Source: Enterobacterales bacterium (GTDB lineage: Bacteria; Pseudomonadota; Gammaproteobacteria; Enterobacterales; Kangiellaceae). Taken from it: a DNA stretch of 64,000 nt. Below the pieces are notes generated by a model. The model ran no database searches and was not told where the DNA came from. It worked only from the letters and a program-made list of their open reading frames with translations. This document shows positions 1 to 9,874 of the stretch, piece by piece; the first letter of the stretch is position 1, and every line of letters starts with the position of its first letter. The stretch is taken from contig JAUZSK010000087.1 of assembly GCA_030949565.1 (NCBI GenBank), positions 1 to 64,000 of the forward strand, written 5' to 3'. Position numbers and translations under genes: made by a program.

Positions 1-1567
1 GTACACCAATGCGGGTATTTTTTCAGCCTATTATAACTGTAACTATGGTGGTTCGATTGCAGATGCTAATACATTTTGTGCCGATCCTACAGAATACTAC
101 TTAGAGAATACAAATACCAGTCGTACGACTCACGAATTTAGAATTCTAACAGAGGCTGATAATTCATGGCGAGTAACAGCCGGTGTCTATTTAGATGAAC
201 AAACGGTAGAAACGGTTGGACAGTTTCAGCTTGGTAACACCGACCTGCCATATTTCCAAAATTTAGGTAGGACTTTAGTGGGTAGTGAAGGCATTAATTC
301 TAATGGCGGTCCGTTTGGTCCAGATATTAGTTTTGTAAATGATATTTCTCACACCATATCTCAGTTTGCTACTTTTGCTCAATTTGAACTCGATTTAACC
401 GATACTGTGACTGCAAGTATTGGTGCAAGGTATTATGATATTGCTGATGAATTTCAGGGCTCTACCACCACTGTGGATGTAAGTGCTCGGTTAAACGCGT
501 TAGGGCAGGGCGGTCAGGCATTAATCGATTACTTCGGTGCGGCGGAAGCAGCAGCGATTGAAGCGGCTATTGCAGCTGGGGACTTAGACACTTCTCTACT
601 CGATGACAATGGCGTTTTGAATGTTAGTGATACTATCTTTAGAGCAACGATTGACTGGCATGTTACTGACGATATAATGCTGTTTTCAACTTGGTCAGAG
701 GGTTTTAGACCACCGGTTACAAATCGTGTGGGTGCAGGTGCTGCCTCTAATTCTACAGGTGCCTTTGCTAATTTTAGGATCCCAGCCTATTCGCTTTCAG
801 ATACTTTAACCAATTTTGAAATAGGCATTAAGTCAACATGGCTTGATAATCAATTACGGTTTAACGGAACTTTTTATTCCTCTACAATTGATAACCTACA
901 AACTTCGCGATTCGACCCGACCAACGTTAGCTTTTTGGTATTTACTGATAATGTTGGAAGTGCTGATATTACTGGATTTGATGGTGATTTCATTTGGAAA
1001 GCGACTGAAAATTTCACCTTACGCGGCGCATTTAGTTTGCTTGACACTGAACTCACTAGTGTCAATGCTGAACTTTCCAATATCGCTCCACCCAAAGGAA
1101 GTCGACTACCTTATTCGGCTGAATTTTCGGGTAATCTCCAAGCCGAGTATTACTACGAAATGGAAGGTGAAATGAGCGGATATGTACGCGGTGGTGTTAG
1201 TTATACAGGTGATAGATTGGCTGGCATGACCATGGACGCTTATGTGTCTGAAGATGTTACTAATTTGGTTAACGGCGTTGGTACAGGATTAACCATACAG
1301 CGTGAATCGGACAGCTATGCGGGTGCGACTTATCTGGATAGGAATGGTAGCGTTATCGCTGGAGGTCGATTTGTTCAGGATTCCTATATGATCGCTAATC
1401 TTGCGTTTGGTATAGTTAATGATGATCAAGGCTGGACCGCCGAACTATTTATTAAAAATTTGTTCGACGAGCATGCCGCTTTATATATCGATACTCAATA
1501 TGTAACGCCAACAGTGGTTACAAACAGACCACGTCAAATGGGAGTCAAAGTGTCTTGGGATTTCTAA
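1..1567 (+). CDS. TonB-dependent outer-membrane receptor (C-terminal part, cut by window edge)
   Basis: This is the barrel portion of a TonB-dependent receptor, an outer-membrane transporter energised by TonB-ExbBD. The frame is open from base 2 with no stop, so about 520 residues are visible and the signal peptide and plug lie outside the window. The sequence shows alternating polar and hydrophobic strands, aromatic belts, long Gly/Asn/Asp-rich loops, and the ending PRQMGVKVSWDF, whose terminal Phe is the usual signal for the barrel assembly machinery. Two Cys about 11 residues apart near the visible start could cross-link an extracellular loop. The ligand cannot be told. A strong terminator follows, then a TPR-sulfotransferase gene. 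Confidence 0.9.
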   Translation, partial: YTNAGIFSAYYNCNYGGSIADANTFCADPTEYYLENTNTSRTTHEFRILTEADNSWRVTAGVYLDEQTVETVGQFQLGNTDLPYFQNLGRTLVGSEGINSNGGPFGPDISFVNDISHTISQFATFAQFELDLTDTVTASIGARYYDIADEFQGSTTTVDVSARLNALGQGGQALIDYFGAAEAAAIEAAIAAGDLDTSLLDDNGVLNVSDTIFRATIDWHVTDDIMLFSTWSEGFRPPVTNRVGAGAASNSTGAFANFRIPAYSLSDTLTNFEIGIKSTWLDNQLRFNGTFYSSTIDNLQTSRFDPTNVSFLVFTDNVGSADITGFDGDFIWKATENFTLRGAFSLLDTELTSVNAELSNIAPPKGSRLPYSAEFSGNLQAEYYYEMEGEMSGYVRGGVSYTGDRLAGMTMDAYVSEDVTNLVNGVGTGLTIQRESDSYAGATYLDRNGSVIAGGRFVQDSYMIANLAFGIVNDDQGWTAELFIKNLFDEHAALYIDTQYVTPTVVTNRPRQMGVKVSWDF

Positions 1568-1592
1568 CGCTTATTTAGAAACTCTTGCAATG

Positions 1593-1630
1593 AAGAAAAG
1601 CTGGTCTATATAGATCGGCTTTTCTTTATT
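1593..1630 (+). terminator. Rho-independent terminator after the TonB receptor
   Basis: A 9-bp perfect stem (AAGAAAAGC pairing with GCTTTTCTT) encloses a loop that can pair further (GGTCT with AGATC). It ends in a T-rich tail, 25 bases after the receptor stop codon. Confidence 0.8.
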
Positions 1631-1669
1631 TAGCGCTTTATTAAAAACCAACCTACAAGAAACCTTCAA

Positions 1670-3653
1670 TTGAAAGAGATACAAGTAAAAAATTCAACAG
1701 TCAAAATTTGCTGATGCGATAGTAGATTGTGAAGTTAAATTAAAAAAAACGACTGATAAAAATAGAGACCATAGAACTTCTTTATTTGATGGCTGTCGCC
1801 TACCGCTATCAAAAAAATTACGATAATGCTTTGCGAGCCACTCAAAAAATAGTCGATATAGATCCAAGACACGCGCGAGTAAGGCAAGAAAGAGGTTATA
1901 TTTTTTTAGCCAAAGGACAAGATGAGCATGCTTTAGTTAATTTTTCGGAAGCCGTTAGAATTAACCCAGCATTAATGTTTAGTTGGCAAAATATCCAAAA
2001 GTTGTATGATTCGAAAAATTTAACTAAAAATCAACAGCGAGAACTCAATAAAGCTAACGCTCAAGTTGAATATCTGAAACAATTGCCTCAAGCGCTACTA
2101 GCGGTTCACGAATTTATCTATGACGACCATTTGCAGAAAGCTGAAAACCTTTGCCGTGACTTTTTACTAAATAACAAGCATAATATTGAAGGCATGCGGA
2201 TGCTTGCAGAGATCGGCATGAAATTAAAAATTTATGATGATGCTGAATTTCTGTTAGAAAGTTGTGTCGAACTTTCACCAGAAAATATCATGGCAAGAGC
2301 TCAATACCTAAGTTTGTTAATAACTTTAGGTCAGTATCGTAAGGCAGAAATACAGGTTAAATATTTAATTGATAAACAACCGGATAACTTTAGGTTTTTA
2401 GTGGCACAAGGTAGTGTTTTGGTTGGACTTGGACAGTTGGAGCAAGGTATTTCTCTTTTAAAAGGCTAGTAGAAAGAGAACCTAAGCGACCGGGTGTTTT
2501 TCTTGAGTTAGGGCACGCATTCAAAACGAAAGGCGATTTTGAACAGGCCATTAAATCTTATCAGCACGCGTATCAATTAAGAGCCGGTTATGGTGAAGCC
2601 TATTGGAGTTTAGCCAATACAAAAACCTATCGCTTTACAGATTTTGAAATCGCCAATATTCGTGAATTGTTGAGCGAAGAGAGCTTGCCAAAAGAAGATA
2701 TTACACACCTTTGTTTTGCTATTGGAAAAGCATTAGAAGATCGTAAACAATACGATGAAGCTTTTAATTTTTACCATAAAGGCAACCTTTTGAAAAAGGA
2801 GTTGACTGGCTATACTGCTGAATTAACCGATGCTCAAGTCGATCAACAAATAAAATATTGCAGCAAGAATTTGTTTGAACAAAAAAGTAAATTAGGTTGT
2901 GAAGATCCCGCGCCCATATTTATTTTAGGCTTGCCTAGAGCCGGTTCAACCTTATTAGAACAAATTCTAGCATCACATAGTCAAGTAGACGGAACCATGG
3001 AGTTGCATAATATTTTAGGCCTAGCAATGCGCTTAAGGGGAAGAGCAGTAAAAACAAAGATAGAGGATGAAGAGGCTAAGTACCCGCGTAATCTTTCCGA
3101 AATAGATAATGCCTATTTTAAGCGTTTCGGGCAACAATTTATTGAAGAGACCAAGATCTATCGAAGTGGCGCTCCTTTCTTCATTGATAAAATGCCGAAT
3201 AATTTTTTACACATAGGTCTTATCAAATTGATCTTACCAAATGCTAAAATTATTGATGCTAGACGATCCCCTATGGCTTGCTGCTTTAGTGGTTTTAAAC
3301 AATTATTTGCAGCGGGTCAGGATTTTACCTACGGCTTAGAGGAAATAGGCCGCTATTATAAATCTTATGTTAAGTTGATGGATCATTGGGATGATGTTCT
3401 TCCTGGTTTTGTACTAAGGGTTCAACATGAAGATGTTGTTGAGGATTTAGAAACAGAAGTTAGAAGGATTTTAGATTTTTGTGGTTTGGAGTTTGAACAA
3501 TCATGTTTGGAATTTTACAAGACCAAACGAAACATAAAGACACCTAGCTCGGAGCAAGTGAGGCAGCCTATTTTTAAGACGGCTATTCAGCAGTGGGTAA
3601 ATTTTGAAACTCATTTAGAACCACTTAAAAGAGTCTTAAAATCATTGGACTAA
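1670..3653 (+). pseudogene. TPR-containing sulfotransferase, frameshifted
   Basis: An N-terminal array of tetratricopeptide repeats is followed by a PAPS-dependent sulfotransferase domain, about 660 residues in all when frames are joined. The 5'-phosphosulfate loop is PIFILGLPRAGSTLLEQIL (bases about 2910-2970). The 3'-phosphate-binding segment is ARRSPMACCFSGFKQLF (about 3260-3310). The frame is broken three times, each at an A run: 1687-1692 and 1758-1762 (one A too many) and 2460-2463 (one A too few). Adding an A at the last site gives a seamless LLKRLVEREP junction. TPR segments lie at 1789-2469 and 2463-2880. The start is uncertain; TTG at 1670 is the best I see. Its position after a TonB receptor is a pairing met in marine gammaproteobacteria. 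The sulfated substrate is unknown. Confidence 0.8.
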
Positions 3654-3910
3654 AGCAATAGATAAGGAATATTTTTTGTTCTAAACCTAATATATTCTAT
3701 CTAGTGAATCTATTAGTGGTATGCATTTGATGTGACCAACCTCTCCTTCAGTGAAAGAAGTTCCACAAGTATCAACCTTACAAGCGATATATTATTCGTT
3801 TTACACTTCTTGGCGTCTTTAAGACTAACGATGTCGCTTCACTTTAAATAGATAAAATAACAATCGGCTAATGTTCCGATTATAGAAATAGAATTAATTA
3901 AGGATCCGTT

Positions 3911-5599
3911 ATGCCACAAAAAAATAAAGTTTATTTGTCCGATATAGAAATTGCACGAGCCTGTAAAATGCAGCCAATTCAGACAATTGCTGATAAGTTA
4001 GGGATATCGGGGGAACATGTAATCAATTATGGAAAGTACCGCGCCAAAATTGACAGAAAATATTTGGAGACAAAAAATGAAACGAAGCACGGTAAGCTGA
4101 TCTTAGTCGCGGGTATAACACCGACAAAGGCCGGAGAAGGTAAGACCACCACTTCCGTAGGTTTAGGTGATGGTTTAAATAAAATAGGTAAAAGTGTGGC
4201 CATTTGTTTACGTGAACCTTCTCTAGGGCCTTGTTTTGGTATGAAAGGCGGCGCAGCAGGTGGTGGGCAAGCACAAGTGGTACCAATGGAGGAAATCAAT
4301 CTGCACTTTAATGGCGATTTTCATGCGATTGGTGCGGCACATAATCTACTTTCAGCCATGATTGACAATCATATTTACTGGGGTAATAGCCTAAAAATTG
4401 ATGTCCGAAAAATTGCTTGGGGTCGAGTAATGGATATGAATGATCGCGCGCTGAGGCAGACGACCACTGGTCTTGGTGGGGTGTTTAATGGTTTTCCTCG
4501 ATCCGATCATTTTGACATTACTGTTGCCTCAGAAATTATGGCTATTTTTTGTTTAGCCAAAGATTTGGATGATTTACAAAATAGGATCGGGGAAATAATT
4601 ATTGCTGAATCCTTAGAGGGAAAAGCTATTTATGCCAAAGATCTCAAGGCGGTAGGTGCAATGACAGCGCTATTAAAAGATGCTATCCAACCTAACCTGG
4701 TGCAAACGATGGAAGGTACTCCCTGCTTTATACATGGTGGGCCTTTTGCTAATATTGCCCATGGTTGTAATTCAGTTATTGCCACTAAAACGGCGCTTCA
4801 ACATGCGGATTACGTTGTTACTGAGGCCGGTTTTGGAGCTGACTTGGGAGCAGAAAAATTCTTTGACATAAAAATGAGACAGTCAGGTTTGAAACCTGAC
4901 ATGGCGGTTATCGTAGCAACTATTCGAGCGCTAAAAATGCATGGTGGAGTAGAACAGGATGAACTGTCAAATGAAAATTTAGAAGCCTTAGAAAATGGAT
5001 TTGCTAATTTAAAAAGGCATGTCATGAATACGCGTAAATTTGGTGTTCCGGTGATGGTGGCTATCAATAGCTTTGTTGCCGATACAGAAGACGAAAGAAG
5101 CAAGCTGATCGCACTGTGCCAAAAATCTGATATTGAAATAGTCGAGTCGAGTCACTGGGAAGAAGGAAGTGTTGGTAGCGAAAATTTGGCTAAAGCGGTA
5201 GTTAAAATGATAGATGAACAACCCGCAAATTTTGAATACCTATACAATTCACAATTGTCTTTATGGTCAAAAGCGCATACCATTGCCTTAGAACTTTACG
5301 GTGCTGATGATATTATTGCTGATACTAAAGTACGAAACCAGTTCGCTGAATTTCAAAAAAAATATGGAGATTTACCCGTTTGCATTGCAAAAACACCAAT
5401 GTCTTTCAGTACCGATCCCTTATTAAAAGGAGCGCCTTCTGGACATGTTATTCCTATTGTCGAATTACGACTTTCGCATGGCGCAAGATTTATTGTGGTT
5501 ATCTGTGGAAATATCATGACCATGCCAGGTTTACCCAGAAAACCCGCAGCAGAAGATATATATGTGAATGAAAATGGCGATGTAGAAGGCTTGTTCTAA
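3911..5599 (+). CDS. fhs: Formate--tetrahydrofolate ligase
   Basis: ATP-dependent formyl-THF synthetase (formate + THF + ATP to 10-formyl-THF), a cytosolic one-carbon enzyme. At 562 residues it has the normal family length. It carries the N-terminal [14 protein letters not shown] block, the P-loop [19 protein letters not shown], the [20 protein letters not shown] block, and a C-terminal [20 protein letters not shown]. The start ATG at 3911 has AAGGA about 7 bases upstream. The 257-base leader holds a small hairpin (AATCGG/CCGATT, 3862-3881) of unknown use. A small one-carbon-associated gene follows 78 bases downstream and may be co-transcribed. Confidence 0.97.
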   Translation: MPQKNKVYLSDIEIARACKMQPIQTIADKLGISGEHVINYGKYRAKIDRKYLETKNETKHGKLILVAGITPTKAGEGKTTTSVGLGDGLNKIGKSVAICLREPSLGPCFGMKGGAAGGGQAQVVPMEEINLHFNGDFHAIGAAHNLLSAMIDNHIYWGNSLKIDVRKIAWGRVMDMNDRALRQTTTGLGGVFNGFPRSDHFDITVASEIMAIFCLAKDLDDLQNRIGEIIIAESLEGKAIYAKDLKAVGAMTALLKDAIQPNLVQTMEGTPCFIHGGPFANIAHGCNSVIATKTALQHADYVVTEAGFGADLGAEKFFDIKMRQSGLKPDMAVIVATIRALKMHGGVEQDELSNENLEALENGFANLKRHVMNTRKFGVPVMVAINSFVADTEDERSKLIALCQKSDIEIVESSHWEEGSVGSENLAKAVVKMIDEQPANFEYLYNSQLSLWSKAHTIALELYGADDIIADTKVRNQFAEFQKKYGDLPVCIAKTPMSFSTDPLLKGAPSGHVIPIVELRLSHGARFIVVICGNIMTMPGLPRKPAAEDIYVNENGDVEGLF

Positions 5600-5677
5600 G
5601 GATAAAGAGCCATTTTTTTATGGTTAACTAGGACGATTACCAAAACCGATCAGTCGGTAACGGAAATAGGTTACAAT

Positions 5678-5971
5678 ATGGCAAGACTAGTAACAACTTA
5701 TTGGCGCGATATTCCAGCACAGGTTATTGCCTCAAATGGTAGAGAAAAGGCAAAAGTGTTGCTTTCCAATCGTTTTGCTGTTGCTATTGATAAAGCGGCA
5801 ATGCGAGCAGACATGGCAGGAAGCCGTGCTTATTTAGATGAATGGTGAAAAAAAATAGCTAAATGTTCTGTCAACTTACAATTAGAGGTTGACACTCACG
5901 CAAAAAAATTAGAAGACGAATTTTCTGATGAAAAATTAGCTGCTTTAGTGGCTAATAAAGGTCTGTTATAG
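5678..5971 (+). pseudogene. Small 'virulence factor' domain protein, interrupted by an in-frame TGA
   Basis: About 97 codons starting MARLVTTYWRDIPAQVI and ending AALVANKGLL. This matches the small conserved family labelled 'virulence factor', often encoded beside folate one-carbon genes in proteobacteria; its biochemical role is not known to me. Codon 57 (5846-5848) is TGA directly after LDEW. Homologues as I remember them have Arg there, so a single C-to-T change from CGA would explain it. The frame stays open and family-like on both sides. It sits directly after fhs, which fits the usual folate context. It could be a sequencing error, a fresh nonsense mutation, or a truncated 56-residue product. 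Confidence 0.65.
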
Positions 5972-6013
5972 TCATTTTATTTGTTAATCTATCTACTTTG
6001 AAACCATGAATGC

Positions 6014-7264
6014 ATGCTAGCATCTTTTTTAAAAAATACTTGGCCCCTTTTTCTTGGACTAGCATTGTTAATGCTAGGTAACGGCCTTCAGGGAACCCTC
6101 ATAAGTTGGCGAGCAACTTATGAGGGTTTTTCTGCGACTACGACTGGCTGGATTATGACGGGTTACTACATCGGCTTTCTCACTGGTTCTTTATACACTC
6201 CGAAAATGGTGGGAGACGTTGGATACATACGAGTTTTTGCCGCCTTAGCATCATTAGCGTCAACCGCAGTATTATTGCAAATACTGTTTATTACTCCTGA
6301 AAACTGGTTTTTTATGAGAGTTCTGACAGGATTTTGTTTTGCCGGTACCTATGTTGTTGTGGAGAGTTGGTTAAATGCCGCCGCCGATAACCAAAGTCGT
6401 GGTCAAATGCTATCTTTTTATATGCTCATTTCCTATGGTGGTATGGCCGGAGGTCAATGGCTCATTAATTTAGCACCGCCGTCAGGTTTTAGTCTCTTTG
6501 TTTTATCTTCAATATTATTATCTCTTGCTCTCGTACCTATTTTAATTAGACCGGTAAAAGTGCCTGATATCGATACTCAAACTAAGGTCGGGTTAATTGA
6601 ATTGCATAAAATTGCACCGGCCGGTGTTTACGGTTTATTTGTCGCTGCAATGGCCCATGGGGCAATGTTTGGAATGGGCGCTGTATTTGCTATAGAGGCT
6701 GGCTTAAAGGTCTCTGAGATCGCCTTATTTATGAGTTCTTTTATAGCGCTTGGTGCGATAGCACAATGGCCGTTGGGTTGGATCTCCGATCGTTTTGATC
6801 GACGTTTAGTATTGATGGGGTCGGGAATTGCTGCAACTATCGTCTGTTATGCCTTATCTAGATTGGACGATAATGGCACATTATTTTATACGCTATTTGC
6901 GCTTCTGGGTGCTGCCTCCTTACCGATGTATTCAATCGCCATAGCTCATACCAATGACCGATTAAAGCCTGAGCAGATGGCGGGCGCAAGTAGTACTTTG
7001 GTTTTAGTGTTGGGAATAGGATCGATTTTAGGACCAATTATCTCTGGTTTTCTTTTAACAACTTTTAAAGCGAATGGCTACTTATTTTATATTGGATTAG
7101 CTCATTTAATTATCGCAATTGGCATGGTTTACTATATGTTTAAAAGGGAGGCTGTGGCTGATGACGATCAAATTCAATACCAAGTGGTACCCGCTAGGTT
7201 TACAGGCATCGCTATTGAAGCAATAGCACAGGAAGCCGAAGAGTCACAAGAAAGCAGCGATTAA
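6014..7264 (+). CDS. MFS transporter, YcaD-like
   Basis: Inner-membrane major facilitator protein of 416 residues with 12 predicted hydrophobic segments and a charged acidic C-terminal tail (EEAEESQESSD). The N-terminal block GLQGTLISWRATYEGFSAT and the ESWLNAAADNQSRGQM segment after TM4-5 resemble the YcaD/YfkF-like drug/metabolite MFS group. The GWISDRFDRRLVL loop is the second-half copy of the MFS motif A. The substrate is not predictable. ATG 6014 is used; the nearby ATGs at 6006 and 6010 are in other frames and the first stops at once. A perfect 14-bp hairpin with a T tail lies inside codons 28-40 (separate entry). It converges on the BCCT gene. Confidence 0.85.
   Translation: MLASFLKNTWPLFLGLALLMLGNGLQGTLISWRATYEGFSATTTGWIMTGYYIGFLTGSLYTPKMVGDVGYIRVFAALASLASTAVLLQILFITPENWFFMRVLTGFCFAGTYVVVESWLNAAADNQSRGQMLSFYMLISYGGMAGGQWLINLAPPSGFSLFVLSSILLSLALVPILIRPVKVPDIDTQTKVGLIELHKIAPAGVYGLFVAAMAHGAMFGMGAVFAIEAGLKVSEIALFMSSFIALGAIAQWPLGWISDRFDRRLVLMGSGIAATIVCYALSRLDDNGTLFYTLFALLGAASLPMYSIAIAHTNDRLKPEQMAGASSTLVLVLGIGSILGPIISGFLLTTFKANGYLFYIGLAHLIIAIGMVYYMFKREAVADDDQIQYQVVPARFTGIAIEAIAQEAEESQESSD
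6094..6131 (+). other. Terminator-like hairpin inside the MFS coding sequence
   Basis: AACCCTCATAAGTT at 6094-6107 pairs perfectly with AACTTATGAGGGTT at 6115-6128, with a 7-base loop and a T tail at 6127-6131. By sequence it is as good as the intergenic terminators here, yet it encodes the conserved stretch GTLISWRATYEGF. It could act as an early terminator or attenuator for read-through from fhs, or be coincidence. Confidence 0.55.
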
Positions 7265-7330
7265 TATTTTAACTTAACTTTACTCAATTTAACTTAGCAT
7301 AACTTTACTATACTTAGCTCTCAGGACTCT

Positions 7331-8968
7331 TTATTCCAGTTTAGATCTTTTAAGATCTTGATAAATAGCAATTAATAATGAAATAGCCATTAAAACCATA
7401 ATAAGAGAGAAGGGTAACGCACCGACAAACATTGAAGCTTTAAGAGCCTCTAAACCGCCCGCTAAAATAAGTACTGCGATCACTAAGGATAAAGCCAGTC
7501 CCCAAATACCTATATGGGTTTTACCCTTTTGACTTTCGTCTCCACCGGAATTAATCGTATTGACCACTAGTATTGCAGAGTCAGCAGAGGTCACTAGAAA
7601 TGTTAATAATAACACGACGACAAGAGAAGAAATCAGAATGTAGACCGAATCTGATACCATTAGCTTGATCGTTTGGTATAATTGTGATTCTGAACTCGCT
7701 CCCAGAATCGCATGATTAGCCACTCCGTTAACTTCTAAGTCAATCGCTGTCCCCCCGACAAAAGCAAACCAAACAAAGCAAATAAAAGAGGGCACTACAA
7801 TGGTTCCGAAAACAAATTGACGGATCGTCCGTCCGCGTGAGATTCGAGCTAAGAATAGTCCTACGAAAGGCGCAAAAGCGACCCACCAAGCCCAATAAAA
7901 TACTGTCCACCACAATGATTGCCATTTATATAGCGTTGCACCGGGTTCATCCGTGGTAGGTGACCAATAGGTTAACATCATAGATGGTAGATCTTTTAAG
8001 TATTCCCAAACTCCAACCGTTATCATTTTAAAACCTAAAACACTTGCACCGACTAGTATGAAGAAAAGAATAAGAGCGAAAGATAATCCCATATTGATAT
8101 TTGAAAGCCATTTGATTCCTTTTCCGACGCCTGAAATCGCAGAGACGGTTGAAGCAAGCATCACTAGAAATAGCGCTAACATTATTCCTTGATTACTGGG
8201 TGACTGATTCACATTAATTAACCAGTCTAGCCCCGTTACCTCATATAGCCCTTGGGAAAATTGACTGACTCCAAAACCAATGGTCACTGCGGCACCTAAA
8301 ATTGTGGCAATAACTGCTGATATGTCAATGAGGTGTCCAAGGTTGCCACGAAGTCGATTGCCAAATAAGGGTGTCAATGCAGACCGAATCGTCAGTGGTT
8401 GCCCGCGGTTATAGTTAAAATAGGCCAAAGATAGTCCAACTAAGGAATAACATCCCCAAGCACTTAAACCCCAATGAAAATATGACCATTTGTAAGAATT
8501 TAGAATATTATTAACCGAGCTGCCTTGGCTTAACCCTTTGATTGTATCTGGGTTACTGACAAAGTGAGAGAGTGGTTCGACGGTGGAAAATGTCAACATT
8601 CCAATGCCCACGCCAGCACCGAACATCATTGAAATCCAAGAAAAGGTTGAAAATTCAGGTATTGCATCTTTTCCACCCAGCTTAATTGAACCTGTGGCAG
8701 GAACGAGTGATAAAAAAAGGCAGACTAAAAGAAAAAATGCCATAGCATATATATACCAAGCACCGAAATAGGAAAATGACCAAGTTTTAATATGATTTAA
8801 AACAATTTCCGCGTGATCTGGAAAGACACTAGCCCAAATAACAAGACCAGCAATAATAAGCTTTGAACTCACTGTCACTTTTTTGTTAAAGCCTTTGTAG
8901 AACCCTTCCTTGGCAGTTCTAATTTTCAATATTGCCTTATCTGTTGTGCTTGTCACAGCTCGCTCCAT
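7331..8968 (-). CDS. BCCT-family betaine/choline/carnitine transporter
   Basis: Inner-membrane secondary carrier of quaternary ammonium compounds such as glycine betaine or choline, 545 residues with about 12 membrane spans. Family landmarks are MMFGAGVGIGMLTFSTVEPL (Gly-rich TM3 region), YKWSYFHWGLSAWGCYSLVG, and the aromatic box segment WWTVFYWAWWVAFAPFVGLF followed by RISRGRTIRQF. The GVGIGM sequence differs from the sodium-type GMGIGL but does not by itself fix the coupling ion. The N-terminal cytosolic tail is about 35 residues. ATG at 8968 is the first in-frame start. A role in osmoprotection is likely for a marine cell; the exact substrate is inferred only at family level. Confidence 0.93.
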   Translation of the reverse strand: MERAVTSTTDKAILKIRTAKEGFYKGFNKKVTVSSKLIIAGLVIWASVFPDHAEIVLNHIKTWSFSYFGAWYIYAMAFFLLVCLFLSLVPATGSIKLGGKDAIPEFSTFSWISMMFGAGVGIGMLTFSTVEPLSHFVSNPDTIKGLSQGSSVNNILNSYKWSYFHWGLSAWGCYSLVGLSLAYFNYNRGQPLTIRSALTPLFGNRLRGNLGHLIDISAVIATILGAAVTIGFGVSQFSQGLYEVTGLDWLINVNQSPSNQGIMLALFLVMLASTVSAISGVGKGIKWLSNINMGLSFALILFFILVGASVLGFKMITVGVWEYLKDLPSMMLTYWSPTTDEPGATLYKWQSLWWTVFYWAWWVAFAPFVGLFLARISRGRTIRQFVFGTIVVPSFICFVWFAFVGGTAIDLEVNGVANHAILGASSESQLYQTIKLMVSDSVYILISSLVVVLLLTFLVTSADSAILVVNTINSGGDESQKGKTHIGIWGLALSLVIAVLILAGGLEALKASMFVGALPFSLIMVLMAISLLIAIYQDLKRSKLE

Positions 8969-9590
8969 TATTAGTTTGATTTTATTCAGTGTGAAATAGT
9001 CAATTATGCCAAATATAAATCTAAAACTACCTATTTCAATACACTAGTTTGACCGAATTGTATACGAAGGTGCTTTTCAGCAATCGACATAATCAGATCT
9101 CACTCCATTATTAAGAGCAGGTGACTAAATAGTCATTTGTTATGCAATTTAATTATCAAGGTATCACGGAACCTTGTTTTTAGGCAAACGCAAGATGCCC
9201 CTTGTTACAGCAAAATATACATCCTAATCATACACCTGCAGAGTGTCCCAGTTGATTAGGACTAATAGGAGGGTGGATAGGGCGACATTTCATCCAATAA
9301 TACCAATGGCATCGATCAAACGCTTGCTAAATAGAAAAATATAGAAATTTTAGAGTAAATATAAAATATGTTAGATTCAATAAGCATTTAACAGTGAAAT
9401 GCGCATAGAGTATTTAGCAGCCTATCCAATAGCTGCAATTTAAATAGGCAGTTGGCAAAACAAATAATCCTCTGTCTTTTAGATAGCCTGTTGATCAATG
9501 ATTGGAATTTGAAAAATGGAAGGAAACGACGAATTACGATAATCTGCGGTTATTTTCGCAAATTAATGGGGTGATATTCAATAGGGATTA
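8969..9590. other. Intergenic stretch, no gene seen
   Basis: About 620 bases without a convincing reading frame. It must carry the promoter of the leftward BCCT gene; a TTGACC box lies near 9048 but points rightward. A two-part stem-loop sits at 9222-9261 (TCCTAATCA with TGATTAGGA, inner ACAC with GTGT). Nothing else recognisable. Confidence 0.5.
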
Positions 9591-9628
9591 AAACTAAAAA
9601 AGCCCTTAACCAAAAGTTTAAGGGCTTT
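9591..9628 (-). terminator. Rho-independent terminator of the tRNA-Val transcript
   Basis: On the minus strand the stem AAAGCCCTTAA / TTAAGGGCTTT is followed by a TTTTTTAGTTT tail. It sits directly downstream of the tRNA. Confidence 0.85.
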
Positions 9629-9634
9629 GAAATA

Positions 9635-9710
9635 TGGTGGGCGCTAGTGGGCTCGAACCACTGACCCTCGCCTTGTAAGGGCGATGCTCTCCCAACTGAG
9701 CTAAGCGCCC
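9635..9710 (-). tRNA. tRNA-Val (anticodon UAC)
   Basis: A 76-base cloverleaf on the minus strand with encoded 3' CCA. The acceptor stem is GGGCGCT/AGCGCCC, the anticodon stem CGCCC/GGGCG encloses a loop with TAC at the anticodon, and the T arm carries GGTTCGAGCC. It is transcribed away from gltX. Confidence 0.97.
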
Positions 9711-9874
9711 ATATTTTAAATTCGACCTTAAGATGACTAGTGTCCTCCCAAAGTGAGCGCGCATTTTAGAGATTAAACACATCAGGGTCAAGCGCTAAAT
9801 TAAATATTTTTTTTGCTGTTGTTTTGTTAGAATAGCAGGCAAATGAAAAGATCTATTTGATAAGTGAAGAAATA

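Noticed and set aside
2455-2470. Programmed frameshift in the TPR-sulfotransferase
   Set aside because: The same gene has two more breaks at A runs, and many unrelated genes in the window are broken in the same way, so a general sequence-quality cause is more likely.
4023-4299. Open frames on the strand opposite fhs
   Set aside because: They lie wholly inside a well-supported gene, have no ribosome-binding site and no recognisable protein features.
5846-5848. TGA in the small one-carbon-associated gene as a selenocysteine codon
   Set aside because: No SECIS-like stem-loop seen right after the codon, the family has no Sec or Cys at this position as far as I know, and all other genes use TGA as a stop. 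A point change or sequencing error is simpler.
7266-7318. Repeated TAACTTTACT/TAACTTA units between the MFS and BCCT genes
   Set aside because: Only two full copies and AT-rich drift; no sign of a CRISPR, tandem array or iteron set.
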